Assembly: GCA_015680625.1 (NCBI GenBank)
Contig: JAAAXW010000004.1
Coordinates: 124,001-188,000 of the forward strand
Length of the DNA stretch: 64,000 nucleotides
Reading direction: 5' to 3'
Source of the DNA: Mortierella hygrophila
Taxonomy: Eukaryota; Mortierellomycota; Mortierellomycetes; Mortierellales; Mortierellaceae
In this document: positions 46,401-59,039 of the stretch, piece by piece
Layout: the number at the start of each line of letters is the position of its first letter
Position numbering within the stretch: the first letter of the stretch is position 1
Notes under the pieces: model-generated
Database searches by the model: none
Told to the model about the DNA's origin: nothing
Seen by the model: the letters and a program-made list of their open reading frames with translations, nothing else
Translations under genes and position numbers: made by a program

Positions 46401-47788
46401 TGCTCCGATCCTACAATGACAATCTCGCCTATGTTTGCGTCTCCGCGGATAAAAGCTTGATCTCGATGGTTGGCGCGGACTCGCATCACCCCCTGGAAGA
46501 ACCGTTCCGACTTGACACCTGCCTCCAGCTCCGAGAGTGGTTTGTACTATTTCATAGTGAGTGCAATTGCAGCTGTCAGAATATTTATATCCGCAACATT
46601 TGTGGCCATCGATAACAGCTTAAAGACTTAAAAACTTACTTCCTGGAATCCTGTTCCTCCAGATGACTTCTTTGAACTGGTCGAACCGTGGGTTTTGTTC
46701 TCGAGATCCTCCTCCAGAATAGCCTCCTTCAGCGACGCCAAGAGCTCATGCAGTACTGCGGTCTTTGGCCAGAATTTTGTCAGGTATTCCTTCAAACTCA
46801 TAACTGTAATTCCTGTAGTATCATCAATCCTCAGAACGTCCTCCTGCTTGAACTATTGGCAGGAAAGATAACAGCAGAGTTAGCGGCTTGACACTACGCC
46901 ATGCCAAAAGACGAAGCATATGGAAAACATATGTGAATGGTTACCTCTTCTGAGAGTAGAATGATATCGGCGCTTCCGTGCAAGTGACGCCGATACCACG
47001 CCGCAGTTTGCACGAGCGCTCGCCAATCCCGGTGCTCGACCGATTCCTCGGGCTCCCGTAGAACGTTGGTTTCCTTGCAGTGCTCGTTACTGAAGACGAC
47101 ACTCCGACGCCGAGGATCCTTGGCAACCTGACGCAAGCTCTTGTACGTCCTTGACTTGTCCTCGCTTTGTAACTATTTGTCGAAACAAAAATTGGGGTCC
47201 GGATTAGCCATGAGAGGCCTTTGCTGAAAACAGATCGCCCCGCCTTGCCTTTTCATTGAGGAAAAGAAGCCATACCCGTTGAAGAATCGTCTCTGCGAAA
47301 ATGATGTTTGTTAGCTCCTCCTGCTCCAACAATTCAACATATCGCAGAGCAACCTATTAAAAAGTGAGACGATAAGACCATTAGTATGAGGATATGTGTG
47401 TCAAAAATGCAATTGATCCGCGTCAAAATGAGAAAATGAGCAAGCAAGGTCATACAGAGTAATCCGGGATCAGGTAGTATTCCTGCTCTGCGCTCAGAAG
47501 ACTGGATTCGACCTTGACTGCTTCGTGACAGGGTGGTTCCTTAGGGCATTGCGTTGACAGACACGGGATATCATTGCGAAGGTAAACTGTCGGCAAAAAA
47601 GAGGGCACAGCAAGTCAAAGCAGAATAGAAAGGTGTGAGTTCGTTAGGAGGGGGCGTTCATATTTTTGCTTTGCATTTTATTTGTCCGTTAAATAGTACG
47701 GATGAAAAGGAAGCGTACCTTCGCGTACCCGCTTGACGACGGTGTTCTTGTTTGTCTTCCGAAAATGGATGTTTTCTTTCCTGAGCAT
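43428..47788 (-). CDS. DIS3L: DIS3L-type exosome 3'-5' exoribonuclease
   Basis: Ten exons on the minus strand: 47788-47719, 47586-47456, 47353-47276, 47172-46945, 46852-46640, 46546-45553, 45448-45240, 45140-44877, 44781-44569, 44465-43428; 1145 residues. Order: PIN domain, cold-shock/OB domains, RNB catalytic domain, S1 domain, then a Gln/Lys-rich tail. RNB catalytic acids are intact in DPPNCQDIDDAIS, with GVHIADVSYFV and THFTSPIRRYADLVVHR. Several stretches match animal DIS3L better than DIS3, for example IPDYSVALRYVELLE, YGRSVIRS, LPKQPLEVHQ, HYGLALDFYTHFTSP and FVPRFGIKGPVYLK. In animals DIS3L is the catalytic subunit of the cytoplasmic exosome. Two of four PIN acids appear lost. It shares a 282-bp divergent promoter with the copper transporter gene. 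Confidence 0.9.
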
Positions 47789-48070
47789 GGCCTTGAGTGT
47801 GAGTGTGTGTGTGTGTGATGAGTTGAGAGCGAGTGTGGACATTCGACCCTCTCATCTCGCACTTCCCACACGAAATGGCGAACAGTCACACGCATCCATT
47901 GGTCCAACAAAGGCCGCAATTTTGACAAGGACCTCCTTGTTTCTTGACATCCTAGTTTCCAGCACCCTTTTCACTCTCTCTTCTCTACACACCCCTTACC
48001 CTCTTCCACTCTTGGCCACACCCCTACAACCACAACTAACCCAAGTCATATCCCTATCAATATCTCTACA

Positions 48071-48765
48071 ATGGACCACGGCGGCGGACACGGAGGACAC
48101 GGCGGTGGCGACGGCGGTGGCGGAGGAGGCGGTGGCGGCCATGACGGAGGAGGAGGAGACGACGCTATGTGCAGTATGAACATGCTCTTCAACTGGTCGA
48201 CCGAGAACCTCTGCGTCGTCTTTGAGTCTTGGAAGATCAACACACCCTTTGCGCTCGTCGTCTCTTGTATCGTCATCATCGGACTCTCGGCCTCGTACGA
48301 AATGCTCCGCGCCTACTCTCGCAAGTACGAGGAGCGTCTCTTGGAGGGCGCCAGAAAGAGACAAACCAGCGATGGATCCTCGCATGCTGTCGGTGGAGCT
48401 AATGAGGACCAGACTCCACTCCTGTCAGGCAGACCTTACACCCTGAGGTGAGTATAGGGGCAAAAGGAGAGCGCGGTCGTCAGAAAAGTCTGCATGCTTT
48501 GCTGTTGGGTTGTTGTTTCTAAGCTAACCTTCTCGCATCGTTCTCTGTTGTTATGTTGTGGAAATTTAGACTGTCGAACCAGCAGCAGCTCACACGAGCA
48601 CTGTTCTACATGGCACAGGTCTTTGTCGGGTTCTTCTTGATGCTCATCTTCATGACTTACAACGGATACCTGATGGCTGCCACGGTCATTGGTGCTGGCG
48701 TTGGTTTCTTTTACTTTGGTGGGGACTCGTTGTCCTCCTCCACCAAGGCACTGAGCTGCCACTAG
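48071..48765 (+). CDS. Ctr-family copper transporter
   Basis: Two exons, 48071-48447 and 48570-48765, give 190 residues. A Gly/His-rich N-terminus (repeated HGG and DGGGG) leads to DAMCSMNMLFNW, the extracellular Met-rich copper-binding entry motif of the family. Three membrane segments follow: one in FALVVSCIVIIGLSASYEM, one with the MxxxM motif (FFLMLIFMTYNGY), and one with the GxxxG motif (VIGAGVGFFYFGG). A cytosolic loop links the first two. The family imports Cu(I) as trimers. Plasma membrane or vacuolar location cannot be told. A Cys-His pair (SCH) ends the protein, as in other Ctr transporters. Poly(A) signal at 48913-48918. Confidence 0.93.
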
Positions 48766-49830
48766 TGGCCTTTTGCCCTCCGTAGGGATATTTGGCTCGT
48801 GGAATCGCGTCTGCTATCTTACTACCAGGTATTCCTTCCGTTCTGGAATGAACCTACAGCGGCTTGGCAATGTCTTTTGGTCTCTTCCACGTATCATCTC
48901 TAACATTGCGACAATAAAGATATTGTTTGTTCGTATGACTCTTTGATGTTACTATTTATTTTTATCCAGCCCCTCGTTGATCGCGATGACTGTGATGATG
49001 TGAAGGAAGTATTCTACAAAGCCTACTTGTCTACATTGAGAAAACTCTGGCAAGGGATGCTTATCGAAAGGGGAATGAACGGTGTTGACGAGTAGAGCCC
49101 TCCTGTCTGCTTTTGGTGGCGAACCCCATGTCTCGCTTGAGGAAAACTCGGACGAAATAATTTTGAAAACTTACCAAGGATTGACCCGCCGTGCCCATTT
49201 CATTATCCTTGTCTTGGCTTTTCCTAGAGACTCTGTAATCTTGCGCGGCGACCACTGCCACCATCCCACAGCCATCGACACGTTACGAATGAAGTGATGA
49301 ATAGGGTGACGAGAAGAATGGGAAGGAAGAAGAACCACTGGCATCATTTGGATATCATTGGATCGGAGAGATAATTGACCGGGACGATGCGATTTGAAAG
49401 CACAAATTGACCATCTTTGGGTCAAATCCTTGGGTCTGAACAGGGCGATGGATGACAACTATCCCATCCTTGTTTGCAATTGACACCGTGCACACACACA
49501 CACACACGCATTGTTGGCCACTCGAGCGAGCAAGTGCCAAGCAGAGTCCTCCTTTCCACACACCCCTTTTCTCTCGTCGTTCTCTTTTTCGTACTCCCTA
49601 CAGGGCGTTGTCGCTAGTAGGCCAACCAACCGATCGATTGCTCTCCACTCTCTCCACTAAGGATTTGTCCGATAAATAGAAAAGAACGAACACTCTTTCT
49701 TTTTTCTTCTTTCGACCCTCCTCATTCCACCTCTTGTTTTCTTTTTCACATTTCACATTTCACATTCACACTTTGGCACTCTCATTCTCATCCTACCTTC
49801 ATTCCATCCTCACTCTCTCCCGCTTCCAAC
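48766..49830. other. Spacer upstream of the P450 gene
   Basis: Holds the 3' end of the copper transporter gene, including AATAAA at 48913-48918, and the leader of the P450 gene. A short CA repeat lies near 49490-49507 and CT-rich sequence follows up to the start codon. No gene was recognised. Confidence 0.5.
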
Positions 49831-52229
49831 ATGAACCCAACGGTAGTGCTCAGCACAGCGGTGGCAGTAGCGGCAGCAGCCTACGCCTTCAAGCCCAAGA
49901 AGAAGACCGAGCTCGAAGCCAAATCTGTTCCCATCCCCGCGCCTAAGAGCTATCTCCCCTTACAGATTGACACTGTTGTCAGTTACATCTACAACATCTT
50001 GAGGGGCCAAGACGAGCTCGAGATGTTGCTGAAGGACATGAAGGTTCTCGGAAATACTATCAACTTTAAGGGATTTAACGATGACTTCATTGTCGTCACC
50101 GACCCTTCGAGTATTCAGCATATCCTCGCCAAGAACCAGCCCAACTACGAGAAAGGTACGTGGGCTAATTGCCCTCGATATGAAAAGGTAAAGATACGAC
50201 AAGCAAACCCTGTTCTCACGCATATTCTTGTTTGGCGCCAACATATATAGGACCGTACTTCAAGGAGATTTTTCATGACTTTTTGGGCTCTGGAATCTTC
50301 AATGCCGATGGCGATACCTGGAAATCCCAGCGCCAAATCGCGAGGTAAAGCGCTTAATGTCTCTATTACGCTGTCAATCCTGTTATTTGTCCATTGCTCG
50401 TGCGACCCAGGAGGTCGATTGCTTGAGTCGACAAACAAAGAGCTTACTTCTTCAATCCCCTTCCACCCCATTGACAAACACTTTGTTTAGACCTCACTTC
50501 CAGACATCCGAGTTCAAGGACGCAGCTTTGATCAACAAGCACGTTGACGGACTCCTCGTCCTCATCGACAAGCACATCGCCACCAAACCAGATACCCCTC
50601 TCGAAGTCCAAGTAAGAATATACCCAATGTTCTTATCACACAATGACCCGCAACAATGTTCTACTATGCCAACGCCTTGACCATCTAATCACTCCCCCTA
50701 TTTACGACGATTCATAAACAGAGCGTCTTTTGCCGGTTCACATTGGACGAGGCCTCCGAGTTCCTGTTCGGCGCGACGGTCGATGCCCTCAAGAACGAGC
50801 AAACCGAGTTCAGTACAGCGTTCAACTACGCCCAAACCATGACCGCCTGGCGTTTCCGCATCCCCCTCTGGAAATACATCCTGCCTCGACGAAGGATGAT
50901 GGCCGAAATCAAGAAGCTTGATGATTTCGTTTACAAAATCATTGACGATGCTAAGGCGCGTCAGGCTGCGCGAGTCCAGGGGAAGAAAGAGGGTGGGAAG
51001 GAGAATGAGGAAGAAGAGGACGGCAGACGCGATACGCTGTTAGACCACTTTTTGAGCCAGCAGGATGAAGATGGGTTCGACAGCAAGTATCTTCGTGATA
51101 TGCTCCTCAACTTTTTACTCGCCGGTCGCGACACGGTATGCCTACGTCTTGCCCAATGCTTTGTTTGATTATCGCATTTGCTCTGCTTTAGCCTGTAAAT
51201 GGTACACCGAGGTTCATCTAACCTCTGGTCTTATTCTTCTACTTCTTCTTCATCTCTCTCCCGACATATGTGGATGGTAGACGGCATCGTTGCTGTCGTG
51301 GACAACCTGGAAGCTCGTTCAGCACCCCAAGGTACTCGAAAAACTGTACCAAGAGATCGTCCAGGTGATCGGACCTGATCGCGTCCCCGGATACGAAGAT
51401 ATCAAGCAGCTCAAGTGAGTTTATCACTACCTACAAATACCATATGAAGACATACTAAGAACGTTTGTTGATACATATTGCGACCGATCTCCCTTGTTGT
51501 CGCACGTTTTTTTCTCACCCACCTACCCTTGTCTGCCGTTGGTCAACACTAGGTATCAGAAGCAGGTTATTAATGAGGTGCTTCGACTCTGCCCTCCCGT
51601 TCCAATCAACCCAAGGTAATTGGATGAATGAATGAATGAATGTCAAAGAACGACAAGAGCAACAAATGCAATATTTGATGCTCGCAGAATGTTTCGCATG
51701 CATATGCAAGTCTACGCCTGTATTTTTTGAGATCGTGGCTGGTCGTGGTTGAAGTCGGATGGTATCAAGTAGCAAGTTTCTCGCCCTCTCCCCTCTCTTC
51801 TGGTTTTCTATTCATATCTCCTCCCTTCAACTTTTTCCATGTAGAGAGAGTGTCGAAGAAGATGTGCTTCCAAACGGCTACTATATCCCCGCAGGATCCG
51901 CCGTCTCTTACTGTGCCTACGCAACCCACCGTCTCCCTGAGCTGTGGGGCGATGATGTGCTGGAGTTTGACCCCGATCGCTGGGGACCTGAGCGTGTGGG
52001 CAAGATCCGTCCTTTCATGTTTGTGCCCTTCCATGCGGGTCCCCGAATCTGCTTGGGCCAGAATCTGGCCTACACGACTGCCCAGTTGGCCTTGACGCGT
52101 CTCCTGCAACGCTATGATATCAAAGCCTCGCCCGGGTTTGAGGCCCACCAGTTGGGCGACATTGTGATGTTCTCCCGCAACGGTGTCGAGGTCCTCATCA
52201 GCCACAAGCGACCCGCCAGCGAGTTTTAA
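49831..52229 (+). CDS. Cytochrome P450 monooxygenase
   Basis: Seven exons: 49831-50155, 50251-50344, 50491-50611, 50722-51135, 51281-51414, 51553-51615, 51845-52229; 511 residues, normal for a microsomal P450. A short hydrophobic N-terminus followed by KPKKK suggests an ER membrane anchor. The I-helix oxygen-binding motif is split by an intron (LLAGRDT then TASLLSW). The ExxR motif reads NEVLRLCPPVP, and the haem-binding loop is PFHAGPRICLGQNLA with Cys453. The overall look (DPDRWGPERV, FHAGPRICLGQ) recalls the fungal CYP52/plant CYP704 fatty-acid hydroxylase clans; the substrate is inference. A charged Lys/Glu-rich insertion sits near residues 245-270. Poly(A) signal at 52250-52255. Confidence 0.93.
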
Positions 52230-53098
52230 GTTTGTTTATTCTGTTGAAAAATAAAAAAGGGTGTTGTGTTCATCATACCTCCTTGAGGCACTTCTGCCGT
52301 TGGTGTGTTTTGTTTACTTTGCTTGATTTGCATTCCCGTTTTGTTTATCGCACAACGCACAACATCGGGAACAAAAGGCAACAGTAAAAAAGCATCATGC
52401 ATCGTGAATAAAGGAAAGAAACAAAGAAAAAAAAAAAAAGAAAACAAAAAGGAAAAGCGACGTATGCTTGCATCCATCCCATGGCCTGTTGGTGAATGAA
52501 TCCAAAACATGACCGAGACAAGAGGGATAGCATGCCCTGTGTATGTATGTGGCATGCCGTTGACCAGTTGACCTATTACTGGACAGTAGGGATGGATGCC
52601 TCGACCATTGTAAATATTATTACCCATTTACCCTTTGGGTCAACAGGAAGGAAGGAAGGAAGGTTGATGTCTATCGGCATGTATCGTACCATCCACCCCA
52701 TCACCATCATCTTCCTCTCCACTCCTCTCTCATACCATTGGTTTGATACATACAAAAAAAACAAAAAAAAAAGTAAACTCTCTTTTTTCTTGGTTCTATC
52801 GTTGCATGTCGTTGTGCCTTCCCTCCCTTTTTTTGTTATTTTCCTTCTCTCCTACTCCCACCCCACCTCTTTTCCTTTTCTCTTCTCTCCTCTCCTCTTT
52901 CCTCTTCTTTTCATTCACCATCTCACTCTCGACCACCCCCTTCTCTTTTCTGTCTCCTCTTATTACCCCTTCTCCACATTTCACTCTCACCCGTCCTCGA
53001 CAACAAATAACTCTCTTTGCTCTTTTGTCATCTGTCTCTCTCTATTCCTCATCCTACCTTCCCATCCAAACCTCGTACCACAAAAACAAAAATAAAGA
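52230..53098. other. Spacer and pyrimidine-rich leader of the coiled-coil gene
   Basis: After the P450 poly(A) signal there is an A-rich stretch (52380-52455), a GGAA repeat near 52648-52665, and from about 52770 a 300-bp C/T-rich stretch reaching the next start codon. No coding exon was recognised on either strand. Confidence 0.5.
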
Positions 53099-56000
53099 AT
53101 GGCTGATGTCGAGAACGCTCCCGGGATCATCGCCCCTGCCAGCCCTGCTCCCTCCAACCCCCAAGAGACCTCTGAGCCCACCAGCCCCATCGTAGCCGAC
53201 GTCCACTCCGAGAGCCAGTCCGAGTTGCCTGCTCCCGTCGACCATACCACTGAGGCCGTGGACCACGACGACGTCGAGGCCGCTCCCTCCACAACTACCC
53301 CTGAAGACGCAGGAGCAGTTGTTCCCGCCAGTCCCAGTAACAGCGCGACCTCTGCAAAGACCTCCAGCACTCCTGCCAGCCCTAGCAGCAAGCCTGGTGC
53401 TGCTGCCTCTGCCCCCTCCTCTGTCGCTGCCCGTCGTGCTGCTACTGCGGCTACCTTGGCTGCTAACAAGGCCAAGGCTGCAGGTGCTGCCAGGACCACC
53501 GCCAGAACAGGAACCACCCCCACTAGGACAGCGAGCACGACCTCTCCTCGTACGCCCATCACCTCTACCACTTCGCCTTCCACAGCCAGACGCACTACCA
53601 CCCCAAGCACCGCGACTCCAACCACAACTACTTTACGAAGGACTGCTACCGCGACTCCCTCTACTACTACCACTCCTTCAACTGCAACTGCCCGTCGCAC
53701 TCCCACCACTGCGACCGGAACGAGGACCACCCCAACAACTACTACTCGCACCGCTACAGCAACCGCAACTAGAACTCCCACCACCACCCGCACCCCTCTC
53801 AAGTCGACTACTGCCAGCCCTTCTACTACGCGCTCCACGGTCGTCAAGCCTACTCCTGCTTCTGTTTCCTCCCCTGGAATCAAGCGTGTCCCGACCACCT
53901 CTTCCACCGGCTCCGCCTCTGGCAGAGCTGGTACTCCCTCCAGAACTGGCTCCGTCAGCTCTCCTCCAGGTAGCGTTCGCTCTGTCCGTTCAGCTGGACC
54001 TTCAGAGGCCTTAGAATTGAAGAAGGAGCTGGCTGTCATTCGTGAGAAGGTAAAAAAAAAGAACACAGCCTTAATGGGGATTAGAATGGTTTCTTGTGTG
54101 CTACAAGACTCTCTCTGTTTGGCTAATCAGGTCTTGAGCTAATAACTGTTTTTCACTCCCCCCTTTTCTCGTGTTCTTCAATAGTACGAAGAGGCCTCGG
54201 CACAATTGAAGGTCAAGGAGGAGGAGCTGACCACCCTTCGCAACACTTTGGAGACAGGTTCCAACTCACACGCAGACACCGTCTCCAGCGATGGTGGTGA
54301 GACGATTGTTCCTGAGGTTGACCTCTCCAAGATTGAAGCTCAGGTATGGGAGGACGAAAATAAGAAATGAGAAATATTGCGAGGGATTTTTTTTGGCAAT
54401 TGCTGGCACGGTCCCAAGCACAAGAAAAAATTATAGGGTGAACAACAGGCAGGAGACGGAAAGATCTTGTTGTTGTGGTCTGGCTCTTTTTCTTTGTGTG
54501 CCCACATGCCTTTTCATGCGCGCGTTTGTGCCCTGGGGTATGGAGGGAGGTATCGGACCTTTTGTCTGTGGGACAGAACAGGCAGAAGGGCGACATTCCT
54601 TCCTACCCTTTCTATCCCACACCCCTCACATCCATCATGTGTTGCGAAGACGCCCAAACATGCAGAATTTAATACCATTGATTCAAGGAGAGAGAATTCT
54701 AGACGAGAGAGAAGGCAGTGTGGAAAGCGAAACAAGTGACAGCTCCCCGACAAAGCATAGTAACTAACTAGCTTTATCCCCTTTTGTTCCCAAATTAGAG
54801 TCAGGCTTTGGTCGCAGAAGCCATCGCTGGCAAGGAGCAGGAGATCGCCACACTCAAGGGCGAGATCGAAAGTCTTAGCAGCCTTGTTGAGGTAAGCGTG
54901 CTCATTCAATTGGCCACATGGTCGGGCGGATAGGACAAAAACAGGACAACCTATTTTGGTTGAGCCTTGATCATTGCCGGCTCACTGTTGCTCAGATGGA
55001 ATGGACCCTGTTATTTTTGCACTATTTCTAGAGAACACTGGTATTGACTCACCATACTGGCACTTGTTTGATTATTGTTGTTAGAAACTGCGTGTCGAGC
55101 ATGAGGAAAAGATCAAGGAGTTGAACCACCAGCAAGCCGAGAAGAATGCTGCCTCGGAGGCCGAATTGATCTCGCTTCACCAGGAACTGGAGGAGTACTC
55201 CAAGAAGTACGAGGAGGTTGCCGACCTTCGCCAGAAGCTCGAAGAGTCGCAGGCACTGCACTCGACCACCCTCGAAAAACTGAACAGGATCCACGAGGAC
55301 AAGCTCCAGAGTCTCGAGATTGAGCTCCAGGCTGCCAGACAGGAGCGCTTGGGCGCCGACGATGACATCAACGTCAAGTATGGCCAGGATCTGGAGGACC
55401 TTCGCTTGAGTCACCAGGAGGAGTTGGCCCAGCTGCTGCTTGATCATGGTGACGAGGTCGATACCCTCAAGGATCGCTTTGAGCAAAAGCTTGAGGAGGT
55501 CAAGGAGACGGTTGAGGTAAGATACGCGGCTTCTTGTTCATTGTTGTCGTTTGTCAGTGGTACGACATCATCAATGTCTAAGTTTCTTGCCAAATTAATC
55601 TATGGAATAGAACGATCTCCGTGAGCGTCACACCAAGGAGCTGAACAGCGTATTGGCCGCACACACTGCTGCGCTGAACGACCGTGCAGGAGAAGAGTCG
55701 GGTGCCATTGAAGCTCTCCAGGCCAAGCACGCTGCGGCCCTTGCTGAGTTAAAGGACCAAATTGATGCCGAGAACAAGGTTCATGTCGAGGCTGTCAAGC
55801 ACCAGATCCAGAATGAGTCGAATGCCGCTCAACAGGCACATCAGACACGCATTGCCGCGCTGGAAGCTGAGTTGAAGACCCTCCAGGAGAAGTACAATAG
55901 CGAGGTTGCAGACTTGAAGAAGAACTCTGGTGCTAGTACTGACTCCCTGAAAGCTGCCCACGACACCGAGCTTGCATCTCTCAAGGCTCACCATGCTGAC

Positions 56001-57364
56001 GAACTCATTACCGTCGAAAACACCGTCAAGGGTAAGATGCAGCTGGAGTTGGATGCAGTTCAGGGCAAATTCTCGGAGTTTGTGGTTGATGTGCAAAAGT
56101 CTCAGGATGCCGAGCTCAAGAAGCTCGAGACCAACTACGAGGCTCGTATTGCAGAGTTGATTGTCGAGCACGAGACCCGCGTTGCCGAGTTGCAGAAGGA
56201 GGCGAACGACCAAGTCCAAAGCGCCGTCGAGCAGGTGGAGAGCACATTTGAGGGAGATCGACAGGAGTTGAAGGCCAGCCACACCAAGGAGTTAGAGGAC
56301 ATCAAGTCCCTCCACGCCTCGGCCATCAAGGATCTCGAGGGACAGCTTACCAAGGCTGAGCACGCCACCCAGAAGGCCCTGAGCGACTTGGAACATACCC
56401 AGAAGAAGTTGGAAGAGGAATTGAGCTCTGCTACCGCAGATGCACAGGAACAGGCCAACGCTGCCAAGGCTTCCCTTCAAGAATTGATGGCCAAATTTGA
56501 AAGCGAGAGCAAGGTATGTAACTTGAAGTTGGTAGCCTCGTGGTCGGGGATTGTAAGATGGCGATCGTCAAAGCTGTTTACAAATAGTATTGCTTACAAG
56601 AACATGTTAATCTGCTGTATAGACTGCCGCAAATGTACATGCCGAGGAACTGAAGAAGTTGCGTCTTGAGGGAGACCAGGCTATTGCAAGGGAGGTTGCC
56701 AAGAAGGAGAAGGAATTTGGTCAATCGCGACTGGCATTAGAGAGGGAGCTGGACCAGTTTCGTGCCAGCCTTGCGACTGTTCACCAAGAGCGCGACCAGG
56801 CTTCAGCTGCTGTTGCTGCCAAGGAGGACCAGTTGAAAGCAGAGCAGACCGCTGCGTTGGAGAAGTTGGCTGCTGAGCACAAGGCTGCCTTGGAGGAGTT
56901 GCAGACATTGACCCAGGCCAACATGGACAACATGACCAGGATGCATGAGCAGCATGGTCAGGACCACGAGGCACGCCTCAGATCTGTTTTGTCGACCCAC
57001 CAAGAGGAGATCCAAGGACTGAAGGAGCACCACCAGAACGAGAGCCAGACCAAGGAGAAGGAGTTGAAGGGTCAGGTTTCTGCTTTGGAGGAGAAGGTCA
57101 AGGCCCTGGAGGCTGCCTCTCATGAGGCCCAGGAGACCAACGCCATCTCACTCGAGCTCGAGAATGTCACCAAGGAACTCCAAACGAGCAAGGTACGATT
57201 TGCTTGACTATTGCTGGTTTAGACATTGTTGAATGCAGCAATCAACTAACGACTAACGATTGTTTTCAAAATGATTTGGTAATTAGGAAAAGAATGACAC
57301 GCTCAAGGGCGAGAACGAGATGTTGACCAAGATGATGAACCAGCTCCAGGACTCTATGCGATAA
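53099..57364 (+). CDS. Large coiled-coil protein with a Thr/Arg-rich N-terminal region
   Basis: Seven exons: 53099-54049, 54185-54343, 54799-54891, 55085-55516, 55611-56513, 56623-57192, 57287-57364; 1061 residues. Exon 1 (residues 1-317) is acidic for about 70 residues, then Ala/Ser-rich, then a basic low-complexity tract of Thr, Pro, Ser, Ala and Arg. Exons 2-7 encode almost continuous coiled coil rich in Glu, Lys, Leu and Ala (for example KNAASEAELISLHQELEEY). No enzymatic domain was recognised. All six introns are phase 0. The family is not recognised; length and layout suggest a structural or tethering protein, but that is only inference. A poly(A) signal is at 57465-57470. Confidence 0.88.
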
Positions 57365-57894
57365 ACCAGCTAACTAATAGCGTTGGTGGCAGTAATATCT
57401 CCAAGAGAAAACTTTCTAATTGACTTTTTACTTTTTTTTTCTTCTTTTGTCTCTTTGTTGAGCAAATAAACAACGAATATCATACCGGATATCCATGAAT
57501 TGCTGGGAGGGATGTTTACCGGGCGGTATTACTGTAATGGAGTATATATTGAGGTGTTTCCTTTGGAGGCGCCCGATATGGAGCCCATCCATGGCATGTG
57601 GCCCCAAGGAAAACCCAAACCTAAGTAAGGCTCGAGAAACAGTTTTTCCTGCGATGATGACGCGGGAGAAGTCCAGCATGCAGGTTTCAGTCACAACGTT
57701 AAAAATAATATTGTTTTGGTCGGACGAAGAAACCGTTTAAATGCGATCCAGGGTTTTGTTGGTTCCCCTTTTCATTTTCTGTTTTCTCTTTCGTTCCTTT
57801 TGTCAATATCCATCTCCTCAAAGCTCCCACAGAACCCCCCCTCTTTTCACAAACTCACAACAACCCATACAAACCCTCAATACAACAACAAACA
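57365..57894. other. Spacer between coiled-coil and GPI-type protein genes
   Basis: Contains AATAAA at 57465-57470, then unremarkable sequence, then a C/A-rich leader before the start codon at 57895. No further gene was recognised. Confidence 0.5.
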
Positions 57895-58685
57895 ATGTGC
57901 AACACAACAACGCTCCTCCTGGTGACCCTCCTCGCCACCGTTCTCTCAACCTTCCCCTCGCCAGCAACGGCTCAAGTCCCCTCGCCCTGGTGCCGAACCT
58001 ACATTGCCAACTGTGAAGCTCTCCGCAAACTTAACTGCGACGCCAAGGTCAACGGCGACCGCAACCTCACCTGGATCTCCGCCCAATGTTCCATCGGTAT
58101 TCCTGCCCCAGGAAAGTGCAATTACTTTTCGCCGGATTGTTCGTGCAGTTATACCGATCTTGCGAATAACAACCGAACGGTTATGATCCCCCTATCGCAG
58201 CCTGCTCTTGAGCTGACTCAAAACCGTAAGTTTTTTTTTTTATTTTTATTCGTTCTTCTTTGTCTTGCTTGGTTTTTTGCTTGGTTTTGCTTGGTTTGCT
58301 TGGTTTTGCTTTGGTTTTGCTTTGTGTAATTTGTCAAAATAGGAGGGGGGAGTGTAATGTGGTACAGAGGTGTGGGGGGGAGGGAGGGGCTATTTTTGTT
58401 TGTGGTTACCCAGAATCTAACTTTTCTTTTTAACTGGGTTTTTCATTTTTTATGCAAAACCAAGAAACAAACAACGGATGTGTGGATGGAAACGCAAACT
58501 CGACCCGTTCCACAACCCCAGCCGCAACCGCTACCATCCCCATAACAACAGCTTTAGGATCACCAACGACTACCATGACCCCCACGGCGACCACGCAGCC
58601 TAACATGGCGGGTGATAGCAAGAAGCCGATGGCTGTCAGCCTTGCGACCCTCAATGTCGCTATCCTCATTGCCCTTTTCTTGTGA
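57895..58685 (+). CDS. Small cysteine-rich, probably GPI-anchored surface protein
   Basis: Two exons, 57895-58225 and 58465-58685 (phase 1), give 183 residues. A signal peptide (about 1-26, ending SPATA) precedes a compact region with eight or so Cys (SPWCRTYIANCEALRKLNC, AQCSIG, KCNYFSPDCSCSY, NNGCVDG). A Ser/Thr/Ala/Pro-rich stalk follows, with likely O-glycosylation, and the C-terminus (MAVSLATLNVAILIALFL) is a hydrophobic tail after small residues, as for GPI attachment. NLT, NRT and NST sites could be N-glycosylated. No named family was recognised. It probably sits on the plasma membrane or in the cell wall. Poly(A) signal at 58782-58787. Confidence 0.85.
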
Positions 58686-59039
58686 AGGAACGAAAAAAAA
58701 AGAAAAAAAAAAAAAAAAAAAAAAAGAAAGAATCGGACGTGTTTTATGATACACTATATGAAGTGAACTTGCAGAGAAAACAATAAACAAACCATATTAT
58801 TTTTCTATACAACAAAAATGACTACCATTTGAGAAAGAAAGCGGGAGGAAGAAAAAAAAAAGCTCACGAACATTGCAGCATCTGTAAAAACTGGAAATTC
58901 GATACTCTTCTATTGTACATGCACAAAGAAAACAAAAAAAAAGGACCAAAATTACCGCTATGTATGAACAAATCAAAAAGATACTTCTCTTCAAAAAAAA
59001 AAAAAAACCACACTCCAGAGAAGGAAAATAAAAAGGGGA
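58686..59039. terminator. Convergent A-rich spacer
   Basis: Begins with adenine runs (58694-58724), holds AATAAA at 58782-58787 for the GPI-type gene, and is A-rich throughout. It lies between two gene 3' ends. No gene was recognised. Confidence 0.55.

Noticed and set aside
52987..54066. 359-residue antisense frame rich in Val, Ala and Gly
   Set aside because: Mirror of the Thr/Ala/Arg-rich first exon of the coiled-coil gene; low-complexity codons leave the opposite strand open.
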